Source: CAYXLI01 sp964464925 (GTDB lineage: Bacteria; Acidobacteriota; Terriglobia; Bryobacterales; Bryobacteraceae). Taken from it: DNA of 18,389 nucleotides. The stretch's first letter is position 1. Each line of letters begins with the position of its first letter. The stretch spans positions 1 to 18,389 of the forward strand of contig CAYXLI010000057.1 of the NCBI GenBank assembly GCA_964464925.1, given 5' to 3'. The notes beneath the pieces were generated by a model. The model saw only the letters and a program-made list of their open reading frames with translations, did no database searches and had not been told where the DNA came from. Below are positions 6,598-12,764 of the stretch, piece by piece. The translations under genes and the position numbers were made by a program.

Positions 6598-7200
6598 TTG
6601 AGACCAGAAGCGCGGAACGGAATGGAGCCCGGCGGGTTCAACCGCCGTATCTTCTTCCTATCCGGATTGTGCGCGATTGGAGGGGTAATGGCCTACTCGA
6701 TTCGGGATGCGTTCCGGGATCGGCCGGACGAGCACGAGACAGCGCCCGCTCAACTGGAGCCGGTCACGATCGTGCAGTTCGATCAGGACGGGAACCGGCT
6801 GCGGGAGGTTCGGGTTCCGAAAATCTGGAAGACTACGGCTGAGTGGCGGAAACAGCTCAGCCCGGCGGCGTTTGAGGTGACACGGAGACGGGGGACCGAG
6901 CCGGCTTACACCGGGCGGTATTGGAACTCGCACGAAAAGGGTGTCTACCGGTGTGCTTGCTGTGACAATGCGCTGTTCCGGTCCGAGGACAAGTTTGAAT
7001 CCGGGACGGGCTGGCCCAGTTTCACGGCTCCGATTGCACCCGGGAATGTGCGGACTCGTGTGGATACCTCTTTCGGCATCCGGCAGGAGGTGCTGTGTAC
7101 CCTTTGCGACGCGCATCTTGGCCATGTGTTCTCGGATGGACCGCCTCCAAATTATTTGCGGTACTGTATGAACTCCGCCGCATTGAATGTTTCGAAGTGA
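6598..7200 (+). CDS. msrB: Exported or membrane-anchored methionine-(R)-sulfoxide reductase MsrB
   Basis: About 200 aa. The TTG at 6598 has GGAG (6586-6589) eight bases before it, an ideal spacing; an in-frame GTG at 6589 and an ATG at 6622 are alternatives. MsrB reduces the R form of methionine sulfoxide. Numbered from the TTG, zinc-binding CACC (119-122) and CTLC (167-170), the substrate loop SGTGWPSF (135-142) and catalytic RYCMNS (Cys190) are all present. The loop has Thr where many relatives carry a recycling Cys, so a different reductant path is likely. The N-terminus contains NRRIFFLSGLCAIGG, which looks like a twin-arginine export signal or anchor, followed by a ~50-residue linker. 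I infer action on the outer face of the membrane. Divergent from the M23 gene with about 74 bp between them. Confidence 0.93.
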   Translation: MRPEARNGMEPGGFNRRIFFLSGLCAIGGVMAYSIRDAFRDRPDEHETAPAQLEPVTIVQFDQDGNRLREVRVPKIWKTTAEWRKQLSPAAFEVTRRRGTEPAYTGRYWNSHEKGVYRCACCDNALFRSEDKFESGTGWPSFTAPIAPGNVRTRVDTSFGIRQEVLCTLCDAHLGHVFSDGPPPNYLRYCMNSAALNVSK

Positions 7201-7284
7201 GACCGCTGTTCCGAACCGGAATCAGGCGTGAGCCAGTTTTCAGGCAGTTGCGAATTGGTCTTGCGCGTGCAGCTTAAGTCTGCG

Positions 7285-7770
7285 ATGCCGTTCCGGTACA
7301 TACTTTGGTTTGCCGCGCTGGCGTTGGGCGTGGCAGGCGTGGAGAAGCCTCCAGCGGAGGCGCCCGTTCTTCGGAAAGCGCCAGGGATAGCCCTGGAGGC
7401 AGATGCTTCGGGAGCGTCCGGCAACTACGAAGTCTTCAAAGACTTGGTAGTCGCCGCTGGTAAGAGCCTATCGCTCGATTCCAAACTGGACTATTCTTCA
7501 GCAACCGCCGTGGCGGTCTCGGTGTATTGCGACGCGTGCGGGTCGGCGGCAACGGCGTTGATCAATCTGCTGCTGCATGCCTACTGGTCGGTGCCTGAGG
7601 CCACGTATTATGCTCCGGCAGATGCAGTGTTCGGGAGCGCGTTTCCGTATTGGGATGCCGGTGGAGCGATGTTCACGGTGTATGGCTCGCAGTTTCGCTT
7701 GTTATTACAGAACAAGGGCGAGAAGGATTTGAAGATCTCGCAGGTGGTCCTGTTCCGGAGGTCGCCGTAG
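7285..7770 (+). CDS. Small secreted protein of unknown function
   Basis: 161 aa from the ATG at 7285, which starts directly at a signal peptide (MPFRYILWFAALALGVAGV). An upstream in-frame GTG at 7228 would only add a poorly hydrophobic lead. The mature part has a KAPG segment, a central YCDACGS motif with two close cysteines, an aromatic stretch (HAYWSVPEATYYAP) and a C-terminal FRLLLQNKGEKDLKISQV-type beta strand region. I do not recognise the family. The layout suggests a compact beta-sandwich domain outside the cytoplasm. The gene sits between msrB and the amidohydrolase in the same direction; no strong ribosome site or promoter is evident. Confidence 0.75.
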   Translation: MPFRYILWFAALALGVAGVEKPPAEAPVLRKAPGIALEADASGASGNYEVFKDLVVAAGKSLSLDSKLDYSSATAVAVSVYCDACGSAATALINLLLHAYWSVPEATYYAPADAVFGSAFPYWDAGGAMFTVYGSQFRLLLQNKGEKDLKISQVVLFRRSP

Positions 7771-7831
7771 CCATATTGTGTGACCCGGCCAGGTTTGTCT
7801 GGTGCCGTGGCGAAGTGCAAGAATAAGCGGC

Positions 7832-9418
7832 ATGCGTAGTCTCGTTCTCTTCTGTTGCTCGGGCCTTCTGCTCCTAGGCGCCGATTACGATGTTCTGATA
7901 AGGAACGCGCGAGTAATCGACGGATCAGGAAATCCTTGGTTTCGCGGTGATGTTGCAGTGAGGAACGGACGAATCGCAGCAATCGGCAATCTGGCGGGAA
8001 AGACTTCCGATAGAGTCATCGACGCCGGGAACCGGGTGGTCACTCCCGGATTCATTGACGTACACACTCACATCGAAAGCAACGCCGAGGCGGTACCGCG
8101 AGGCGACAACTACCTGCTCGATGGTGTGACCACGGTGATCACTGGAAACTGCGGCGGATCGAAGCTCGATCTGGCGCAATGGTTCGGCAATCTCGAGAAG
8201 GTGGGGTTGGGACTGAATGTCGCGTCCTTGATCGGGCACAACACTGTCCGGCAGGAGGTGATGGGTACGGCGAACCGGTTTGCAACGCCCGAAGAAATCC
8301 AGCGGATGCAGGCGTTGGTGGAAAAGGGGATGCGCGAAGGGGCCGTGGGATTCTCCACGGGCCTGATCTACATCCCGGGCACCTACTCGAACACCGAGGA
8401 AGTGGTAGCGCTCGGCAAGGCAGCGGCGAAGTACAACGGCACGTACGCGAGCCACATGCGAGACGAGGGCAGGCGAGTGCTGGAGGCCATTCAGGAAGCG
8501 GTCACGGTCGGCAAGGAAGCGGGCATGCCGGTGCAGTTGTCGCATTTCAAGATCGACACGCCGAAGATCTGGGGAGCGAGTGATGCGTCGCTCGCGCTAG
8601 TGGAGAAATACCGGCGCGAAGGAGTCGACGTCGTCGTGGATCAGTATCCTTATGACCGTTCGAGTACGAATCTGGGCGTAACGCTTCCGAGTTGGGCGCT
8701 CGCGGATGGCCGTGAGAAAGTGCAGGAGCGATTGTCGGACGCGGCGACCCGGGCCAAGATCGTCGAGGAGATGAAGCGGATGCTCGATGGGCGCGGCTTC
8801 CCGAATTACGACTACGCCCTGGTGGCACGATACAAGCCGGATACGAGTTACGAAGGGAAGACGATCAGCGAAATCAACGTTGTCAAGGGTCGGCCGAAAA
8901 CCGTAGATGCCGAAATTGAGACGATCTTCGACATGATCCTGCAGGGCGGGGCGCAGATGATCTATCACACTATGGGCGGCGTAGACGTGGAGCGTATCAT
9001 GCGCTATCCCAACACTGCTATCGCAAGTGATGGCGGCATCCATGTGTTCGGTGAAGGGATGCCGCATCCGCGATCCTACGGGACCAACGCACGAGTTCTT
9101 GCAGAATACGTCCGTAACCGGGGTGTGCTGACTCTGGAAGACGCGATCCGGCGGATGACGTCGTTGCCGGCCCGCACTTTCCACTTCCGCGACCGAGGAC
9201 TGCTGCGGGAAGGATTTGCCGCGGATATCCTGATTTTCGACCCGGTTCGCGTGCAAGACAAATCCTCCTATGAGAAACCGCACCAGTACACGGAAGGCTT
9301 CGATTACGTGTTAGTAAACGGGAAGTTCATGGTGGACGAGGGCAAGCTGACCGATGCCAAGGCGGGCTTGGTCCTCAAAGGCCCGGGATTTGCACCGGCC
9401 GCGTTGTCACGAAACTGA
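7832..9418 (+). CDS. Exported amidohydrolase of the N-acyl-D-amino-acid deacylase (D-aminoacylase) family
   Basis: 528 aa from the ATG at 7832, beginning with a short signal peptide (MRSLVLFCCSGLLLLGA). The amidohydrolase metal site is intact: HTH (78-80) after GFIDV, the Cys of TGNCGG (107) that characterises D-aminoacylases, SHMRDEG (His208), LSHFK (His238) and ASDGG (Asp400). The N-terminal beta-sandwich (DYDVLIRNARVIDGSGNP onward) and C-terminal LREGFAADILIFDP close the fold as in COG3653. The expected reaction is hydrolysis of N-acyl-D-amino acids or related D-peptides, here outside the cytoplasm. Other amidohydrolase substrates cannot be excluded. No Shine-Dalgarno sequence; AAGAAT at 7819-7824 lies seven bases before the ATG, with TTGTCT (7795-7800) 18 bases further up. 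Confidence 0.9.
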   Translation: MRSLVLFCCSGLLLLGADYDVLIRNARVIDGSGNPWFRGDVAVRNGRIAAIGNLAGKTSDRVIDAGNRVVTPGFIDVHTHIESNAEAVPRGDNYLLDGVTTVITGNCGGSKLDLAQWFGNLEKVGLGLNVASLIGHNTVRQEVMGTANRFATPEEIQRMQALVEKGMREGAVGFSTGLIYIPGTYSNTEEVVALGKAAAKYNGTYASHMRDEGRRVLEAIQEAVTVGKEAGMPVQLSHFKIDTPKIWGASDASLALVEKYRREGVDVVVDQYPYDRSSTNLGVTLPSWALADGREKVQERLSDAATRAKIVEEMKRMLDGRGFPNYDYALVARYKPDTSYEGKTISEINVVKGRPKTVDAEIETIFDMILQGGAQMIYHTMGGVDVERIMRYPNTAIASDGGIHVFGEGMPHPRSYGTNARVLAEYVRNRGVLTLEDAIRRMTSLPARTFHFRDRGLLREGFAADILIFDPVRVQDKSSYEKPHQYTEGFDYVLVNGKFMVDEGKLTDAKAGLVLKGPGFAPAALSRN

Positions 9419-9456
9419 AACTCTGGTTCGACTGGCTCTGTCCATGCAGTAGGGAG

Positions 9457-10356
9457 ATGGTCGCGATAAAGGACCGGGTGAAGATCGCGCTCGATGAGAG
9501 CCGGATTCTTGTGCTGCTGATCCAGGTGCTGGTGGGATTCAATTATAACTGCTATTTCCAGCAGGGTTTCCAGGGACTGGCATATCAAGCTCAGATCGCG
9601 AGCCTGGTCGCGCTGGCTCTGTTGCTCTTCGCACTGGCCCTGATCGTTTCTCCGGCGGCGTATCACCATATTGTGGAGAGTGGCAACGAAACCAGCCGGC
9701 TGCTTGATTTTACGAACAGCCGGATGTCCTGGGCGCTACTGCCGCTGGCGATCTCGCTCGGCCTCGAGGTCTATGTATCGGCTAGGCCAAGTTTTGCGGA
9801 GGCCGCCAGTTGGACCTTCGGCGGAATAGCCAGTGCGCTAGCGTTCGGCTTCTGGTTTGTGCTGGGGTTGCTCTGGGTTCAGAAGGGCAGGGAAGAGCGG
9901 CCGGAAGAACCCCAGCCGGAGAAGGTCGACATCAAAGATAGGGTGAATCACGCGTTGACGGAGGCCAGGGTTGTGCTGCCGGGCGCCGGAACCCTGCTTG
10001 GTTTCGGGTTACTCACACCGCTGACGGCAGCATTTGCGGATCTGCCGCCATCAGCACGATATGTTCATGTGGGCAGCCTGCTGCTGCTCACGGCGGCAAC
10101 GGTGCTGCTGCTGGCCCCGGCCGCATTTCACCGTATTGTCGAGCATGGAGAGGCTACGGAACGTCTTGTGGCGTTTGCCTCACGAATGATCCTGAGTGCC
10201 CTGGCACTGCTGGCATTTGGCATTGCGTGTGACGTGTTTATTGTCGTCTGGAAGGTACTTGAATCAGCTTCCGCGGCGCTCACCGCCGCCACGGGCATCC
10301 TTGTATTCTGCTACGGCCTTTGGTTTGGTTATACCTGGTGGCTGCGTCCGAACTAG
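9457..10356 (+). CDS. Multi-span membrane protein, tandem duplication of a DUF6328-like domain
   Basis: 299 aa. The ATG at 9457 is directly abutted by AGGGAG, an unusually close ribosome site; it is kept as start because IKDRV at residues 4-8 recurs at the start of the second repeat. Each half has the same order: IKDRV..AL.E.R, a hydrophobic segment, two further helices with (S/A)PAA(Y/F)H(H/R)IVE, then two more helices and a tryptophan-rich end. Copy 1 covers about 4-145, copy 2 about 152-299, joined by a charged linker (KGREERPEEPQPEKVD). Each copy has about four predicted membrane helices. The motif resembles DUF6328 (recognised from memory). Function unknown. Its end overlaps the convergent small gene by 4 bp. 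Confidence 0.85.
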   Translation: MVAIKDRVKIALDESRILVLLIQVLVGFNYNCYFQQGFQGLAYQAQIASLVALALLLFALALIVSPAAYHHIVESGNETSRLLDFTNSRMSWALLPLAISLGLEVYVSARPSFAEAASWTFGGIASALAFGFWFVLGLLWVQKGREERPEEPQPEKVDIKDRVNHALTEARVVLPGAGTLLGFGLLTPLTAAFADLPPSARYVHVGSLLLLTAATVLLLAPAAFHRIVEHGEATERLVAFASRMILSALALLAFGIACDVFIVVWKVLESASAALTAATGILVFCYGLWFGYTWWLRPN

Positions 10357-10571
10357 CTGTGAGGGAGGCTGCCCAATGAGCGCTCCAGTTGCCATTCCAG
10401 CCGCTGAAGCGCAGCCAGCACTTCTTCAGCCCGCATCACAACAAGCTGTTCCTCCGGTAAACGGGACTTCAGGCAACCTGCGACCCGGTCCATCAACTCT
10501 CTAGACGAGGCGAGGTGCGTGGCAATAATCTGCTGCTCCTCGGCCGAAAACCTCTCGAACTGCGGGTGCAT
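10353..10571 (-). CDS. 72-aa protein of unknown function
   Basis: ATG at 10571 preceded by GGAGGG eight bases upstream on the minus strand (plus-strand 10580-10585), one of the best ribosome sites in the window and the main reason to accept this short gene. The product is charged and probably all-helical: FSAEEQQIIATHLASSRELM, then a second helix rich in Glu, Leu and Arg (RAEEVLAALQRLEWQLERSL). No signal peptide or membrane segment. I do not recognise it. Its stop overlaps the last four bases of the convergent membrane-protein gene, and its promoter would lie in the 226-bp region shared with the divergent helix-hairpin-helix gene. Confidence 0.7.
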   Translation of the reverse strand: MHPQFERFSAEEQQIIATHLASSRELMDRVAGCLKSRLPEEQLVVMRAEEVLAALQRLEWQLERSLGSLPHS

Positions 10572-10608
10572 CGAGTGTTCCCTCCAAGTTCAAAAACGTA
10601 ACGTGAAA

Positions 10609-10629
10609 CAGGTTACAATCTGAAACCTG
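10609..10629. repeat. Short inverted repeat in the divergent intergenic region
   Basis: CAGGTT (10609-10614) and AACCTG (10624-10629) form a 6-bp inverted repeat with a nine-base spacer. A second small pair, GTAAC (10598-10602) and GTTAC (10612-10616), is interleaved with it. Both lie upstream of the 72-aa gene and could be an operator. The arms are short enough for chance. Confidence 0.3.
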
Positions 10630-10690
10630 CTCCACCCGACGCAATGATGTTTGAATCGCCTCCAGTGTACCCCAGAACGAGGGGATCAGT

Positions 10691-10715
10691 AAAGTACTGT
10701 AGTTACTTTTGTACT
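10691..10715. repeat. Nested inverted repeats upstream of the HhH-protein gene
   Basis: AAAGTA (10691-10696) is inverted as TACTTT (10704-10709), and AGTAC (10693-10697) as GTACT (10711-10715). GTACTGTA occurs at 10694-10701 and again at 10741-10748. This AT-rich island, unlike the GC-rich surroundings, may hold regulatory sites for one or both divergent genes. Confidence 0.3.
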
Positions 10716-10769
10716 AAAAAATGACACTTACGTGGGGGGTGTACTGTATCACGCTGATCGCAAATGGGG

Positions 10770-10775
10770 TATAAC
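10770..10775 (+). promoter_or_regulatory. Putative -10 element of the HhH-protein gene
   Basis: TATAAC (five of six consensus positions) lies 22 bases before the ATG at 10798, leaving room for the strong ribosome site GGAGGG at 10783-10788. The -35 region has no clear match. Confidence 0.35.
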
Positions 10776-10797
10776 TAACTTCGGAGGGAAATCTACT

Positions 10798-11127
10798 ATG
10801 AAGTCTGCGAAACTGTTTCTTGCTGCTCTACTCGTAACGGGGCTCCTGGGCGCCGCCGATACAAAGCCGGCAGCGAAAAAGGCCGAGACGAAGGCTGCTG
10901 AGACGAAGAAATCGACTTCTTCTACAGCCAAGAGCGAGGACCTCATCGACCTGAATACGGCGACTGAGGCAGAACTGAAATCGCTGCCCGGCGTAGGGGA
11001 CGCATATTCGAAGAAGATCATCGCGGGGCGGCCATATGCGAACAAAAGCCAGTTGGTGTCGAAGAATATCGTGCCCGAAGCAACTTACAACAAGTTCAAG
11101 AACAAAGTAGTCGCCAAACAGAAGTAA
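10798..11127 (+). CDS. Secreted helix-hairpin-helix (ComEA-like) protein
   Basis: 109 aa. ATG at 10798 with GGAGGG (10783-10788) nine bases upstream; an in-frame upstream ATG at 10732 lacks such a site and would spoil the signal peptide. Signal peptide MKSAKLFLAALLVTGLLGAA, then a Lys/Ala/Thr-rich low-complexity linker (about 22-48, AETK repeats), then a ComEA-type helix-hairpin-helix (about 51-108) with DLNTATEAELKSLPGVG, KKIIAGRPY and the region around IVPEATY. HhH domains bind the DNA backbone without sequence specificity; in ComEA this serves DNA uptake. An exported copy with a basic linker fits binding of extracellular or periplasmic DNA, but no other competence gene is in view and small HhH proteins often have unknown roles. 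Confidence 0.88.
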   Translation: MKSAKLFLAALLVTGLLGAADTKPAAKKAETKAAETKKSTSSTAKSEDLIDLNTATEAELKSLPGVGDAYSKKIIAGRPYANKSQLVSKNIVPEATYNKFKNKVVAKQK

Positions 11128-11162
11128 AGGCGGCGGTTGGGGCTGCCCGGCAGGCCGCGTGC

Positions 11163-11168
11163 TAAACT
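11163..11168 (+). promoter_or_regulatory. Putative -10 element of the membrane-protein gene pair
   Basis: TAAACT (four of six consensus positions) ends eight bases before the ATG at 11177, the same geometry as at 2640-2645. No ribosome site is visible between them. Confidence 0.25.
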
Positions 11169-11176
11169 CGAACTAG

Positions 11177-11596
11177 ATGTCAGAGGCACAGGCTCAGGTC
11201 CAGCAGCCCATCGTTCCGGTGCGCCCGTGGCTGCCCGTCGTTCTGGCGGCGTGGATCATTCCAGGCGCCGGTCATTTTCTGCTGAAGAAGAATCTTCGCG
11301 GCGCGCTCATCGCTGTTTCGGTGGTGGTGATGTTTCTATTCGGATTGATGATGCGCGGTCCGATGTTCCATCCGATGGGCGGTGATCTGCTTACGACGAT
11401 CATCTATTACGGCGGTTTTTTGTCGCACGTAGCCTCGGGCTTCCTGTACTTCGTGACCGTTGCGCTCGGGTACGATCAACCGGACGTAGCCGGGCATGTG
11501 CATGATTACGGGACTAAGTTTCTGGTCGCCGCCGGCCTGCTGAATGTGCTGGCGATGGTGGATGCGTACGAGATCGCGACGGGGAAGAAGAGCTAA
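11177..11596 (+). CDS. DUF6677-like membrane protein
   Basis: 139 aa, ATG at 11177. After a short cytoplasmic lead (SEAQAQVQQPIVPVRP) come about four hydrophobic helices: LPVVLAAWIIPGAGHFLLK, ALIAVSVVVMFLFGLMM, a Gly-rich middle segment near LLTTIIYYGGFLSHVA, and FLVAAGLLNVLAMVDAYEI at the end. The PGAGHF..K.N.R.A pattern is the same kind of turn found in TM2-like membrane proteins; the family call (DUF6677, frequent in acidobacteria) is from memory. No catalytic residues are evident and the function is unknown. The next gene starts two bases after its stop, so they form a two-gene unit. Confidence 0.82.
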   Translation: MSEAQAQVQQPIVPVRPWLPVVLAAWIIPGAGHFLLKKNLRGALIAVSVVVMFLFGLMMRGPMFHPMGGDLLTTIIYYGGFLSHVASGFLYFVTVALGYDQPDVAGHVHDYGTKFLVAAGLLNVLAMVDAYEIATGKKS

Positions 11597-11598
11597 TT

Positions 11599-11784
11599 AT
11601 GCCGAAGATGGCACTTTCTCATTTCGAGGCTTCGATTCTGTTCGCGCTGTTCACGTCCATTGTCCTCGGTATCGTGACGAAAAAGACGGACAAAGAGCGG
11701 CTGCACTATGGTCTTTATTGCTTCGGCTGCTTCGTGGCGGCGCTCTTCGGCCTGAGCTGGCTCATGTACCTGGGCCACGGCTAG
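11599..11784 (+). CDS. 61-aa membrane protein of unknown function
   Basis: ATG at 11599, two bases after the stop of the upstream DUF6677-like gene, with a purine-rich stretch (GAAGAAGAG) as ribosome site. The product has two membrane helices, ASILFALFTSIVLGIVT and LYCFGCFVAALFGLSWLMYL, separated by a short charged loop (KKTDKERLHYG). I do not recognise a family. The tight spacing suggests it works with, or is stabilised by, the upstream membrane protein. Its stop lies only four bases from the stop of the convergent gene. Confidence 0.75.
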   Translation: MPKMALSHFEASILFALFTSIVLGIVTKKTDKERLHYGLYCFGCFVAALFGLSWLMYLGHG

Positions 11785-11788
11785 GGCG

Positions 11789-12700
11789 CTACTTGCAATC
11801 ACCTCGGCATACCGTCTCCGATACCTTCTGAGGGGCAGACAGTCCCGCATCCGTCGCGCGGCGAACCTTCAGTGTCTCGGTGGTGCCGCCGGCAACCGCT
11901 GATTTCTCGATAATCTGCTGTTGCTGGAGTTGCGGTTTTCGGTCCGCGGATCCGGCAACTCTTCCGGGCGCATCAGCGACGAACACATTCACTTCGCGAA
12001 CTTCTCCAGTTGCAGTTTTATCTATGTTCGCCACGGTCTGGCGCACGAGGTCAAGACGTCCATTCGTTGCCTCATAAACGACGCTGTTCTCGATCGTCTT
12101 GCCTCCAGAAACGGTACGCTCCATCGTCTCCTTCGCGGTCTCTCCGAAATTCCCGTTGGAATCCCTTTTGTATACCGATACGCTTTGGCTGGCGGCTCCG
12201 CCTGGAAGCGCACGAAGCGATTCTTCCCGCCTTTCGACGAGTTGGATGGCGCCGTTCAAGGTCGGGCGCTCGACACGAGTCTCCGTACTGAGTGTATCGC
12301 CGGCCTTGCGCGACTCCGACAGTGTGCGCTCGGCAAGCGAGTAGTTGCCGTTCAGGTCGGCACGCATGGTGGTCGTGGCGACGGTTCCGCTCCCATCCGA
12401 ATTTTTTCGCTCCTCGATGCGAATCTTTTCGGGAGGTGAGGGATTGCCATTGGCGTCGTACTTCCGGACGGTACGCTCGACGATCTTCACTCCCGCAGAA
12501 TCGCTCAGGACCTTATCTTCCACCGACTGGACGGGCACGCTACGACCGTTAACGGAATGGACTGTTTCCCGTTTCGAGTTACCCGCGACGGAAATGGAAG
12601 CGCCTGGTACGGGATGGCCGTTGATGTCGTAGATAGAAGTGGAGATCTGCTGTGCGTCCAGCACGACCGAACTCAGCAGGAAGGCGGCGTAGTACTTCAC
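11789..12700 (-). CDS. Secreted repeat protein with ~32-residue NG-containing repeats
   Basis: 303 aa, GTG start at 12700 followed by a signal peptide (MKYYAAFLLSSVVLDAQQ). GGA lies five bases before the start. After a short carboxypeptidase-regulatory-like strand (ISTSIYDINGHPVPGASISV, similar to starts of such beta-sandwich domains), the rest is about six imperfect units of ~32 residues. Each begins near a (D/S/T)xNG turn (YDANGNPS, ADLNGNYS, PTLNGAIQ, RDSNGNFG, EATNGRLD) followed by two charged or Ser/Thr-rich strands. This suggests a regular beta structure such as a solenoid or stalk outside the cell. Two cysteines (CRGDC) are at the very end. No enzymatic motif. Family unknown. Lies upstream of nothing obvious; 64 bp follow the end of the kinase gene at 12765. 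Confidence 0.8.
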   Translation of the reverse strand: MKYYAAFLLSSVVLDAQQISTSIYDINGHPVPGASISVAGNSKRETVHSVNGRSVPVQSVEDKVLSDSAGVKIVERTVRKYDANGNPSPPEKIRIEERKNSDGSGTVATTTMRADLNGNYSLAERTLSESRKAGDTLSTETRVERPTLNGAIQLVERREESLRALPGGAASQSVSVYKRDSNGNFGETAKETMERTVSGGKTIENSVVYEATNGRLDLVRQTVANIDKTATGEVREVNVFVADAPGRVAGSADRKPQLQQQQIIEKSAVAGGTTETLKVRRATDAGLSAPQKVSETVCRGDCK

Positions 12701-12764
12701 AGTTCCAGACTAGAGGCAAGACCGCAGTATTGCAACTGGGCAAATGGCTTAGGATGAGCCCGAA

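Noticed and set aside
7925..9283. Minus-strand reading frames of about 200-230 codons opposite the amidohydrolase
   Set aside because: The plus strand encodes a complete enzyme with all metal ligands; the antisense frames are compositional by-products.
11128..11160. GC-rich inverted sequence after the HhH gene as a terminator
   Set aside because: Only about five base pairs can form around a single-base loop and no T tract follows.
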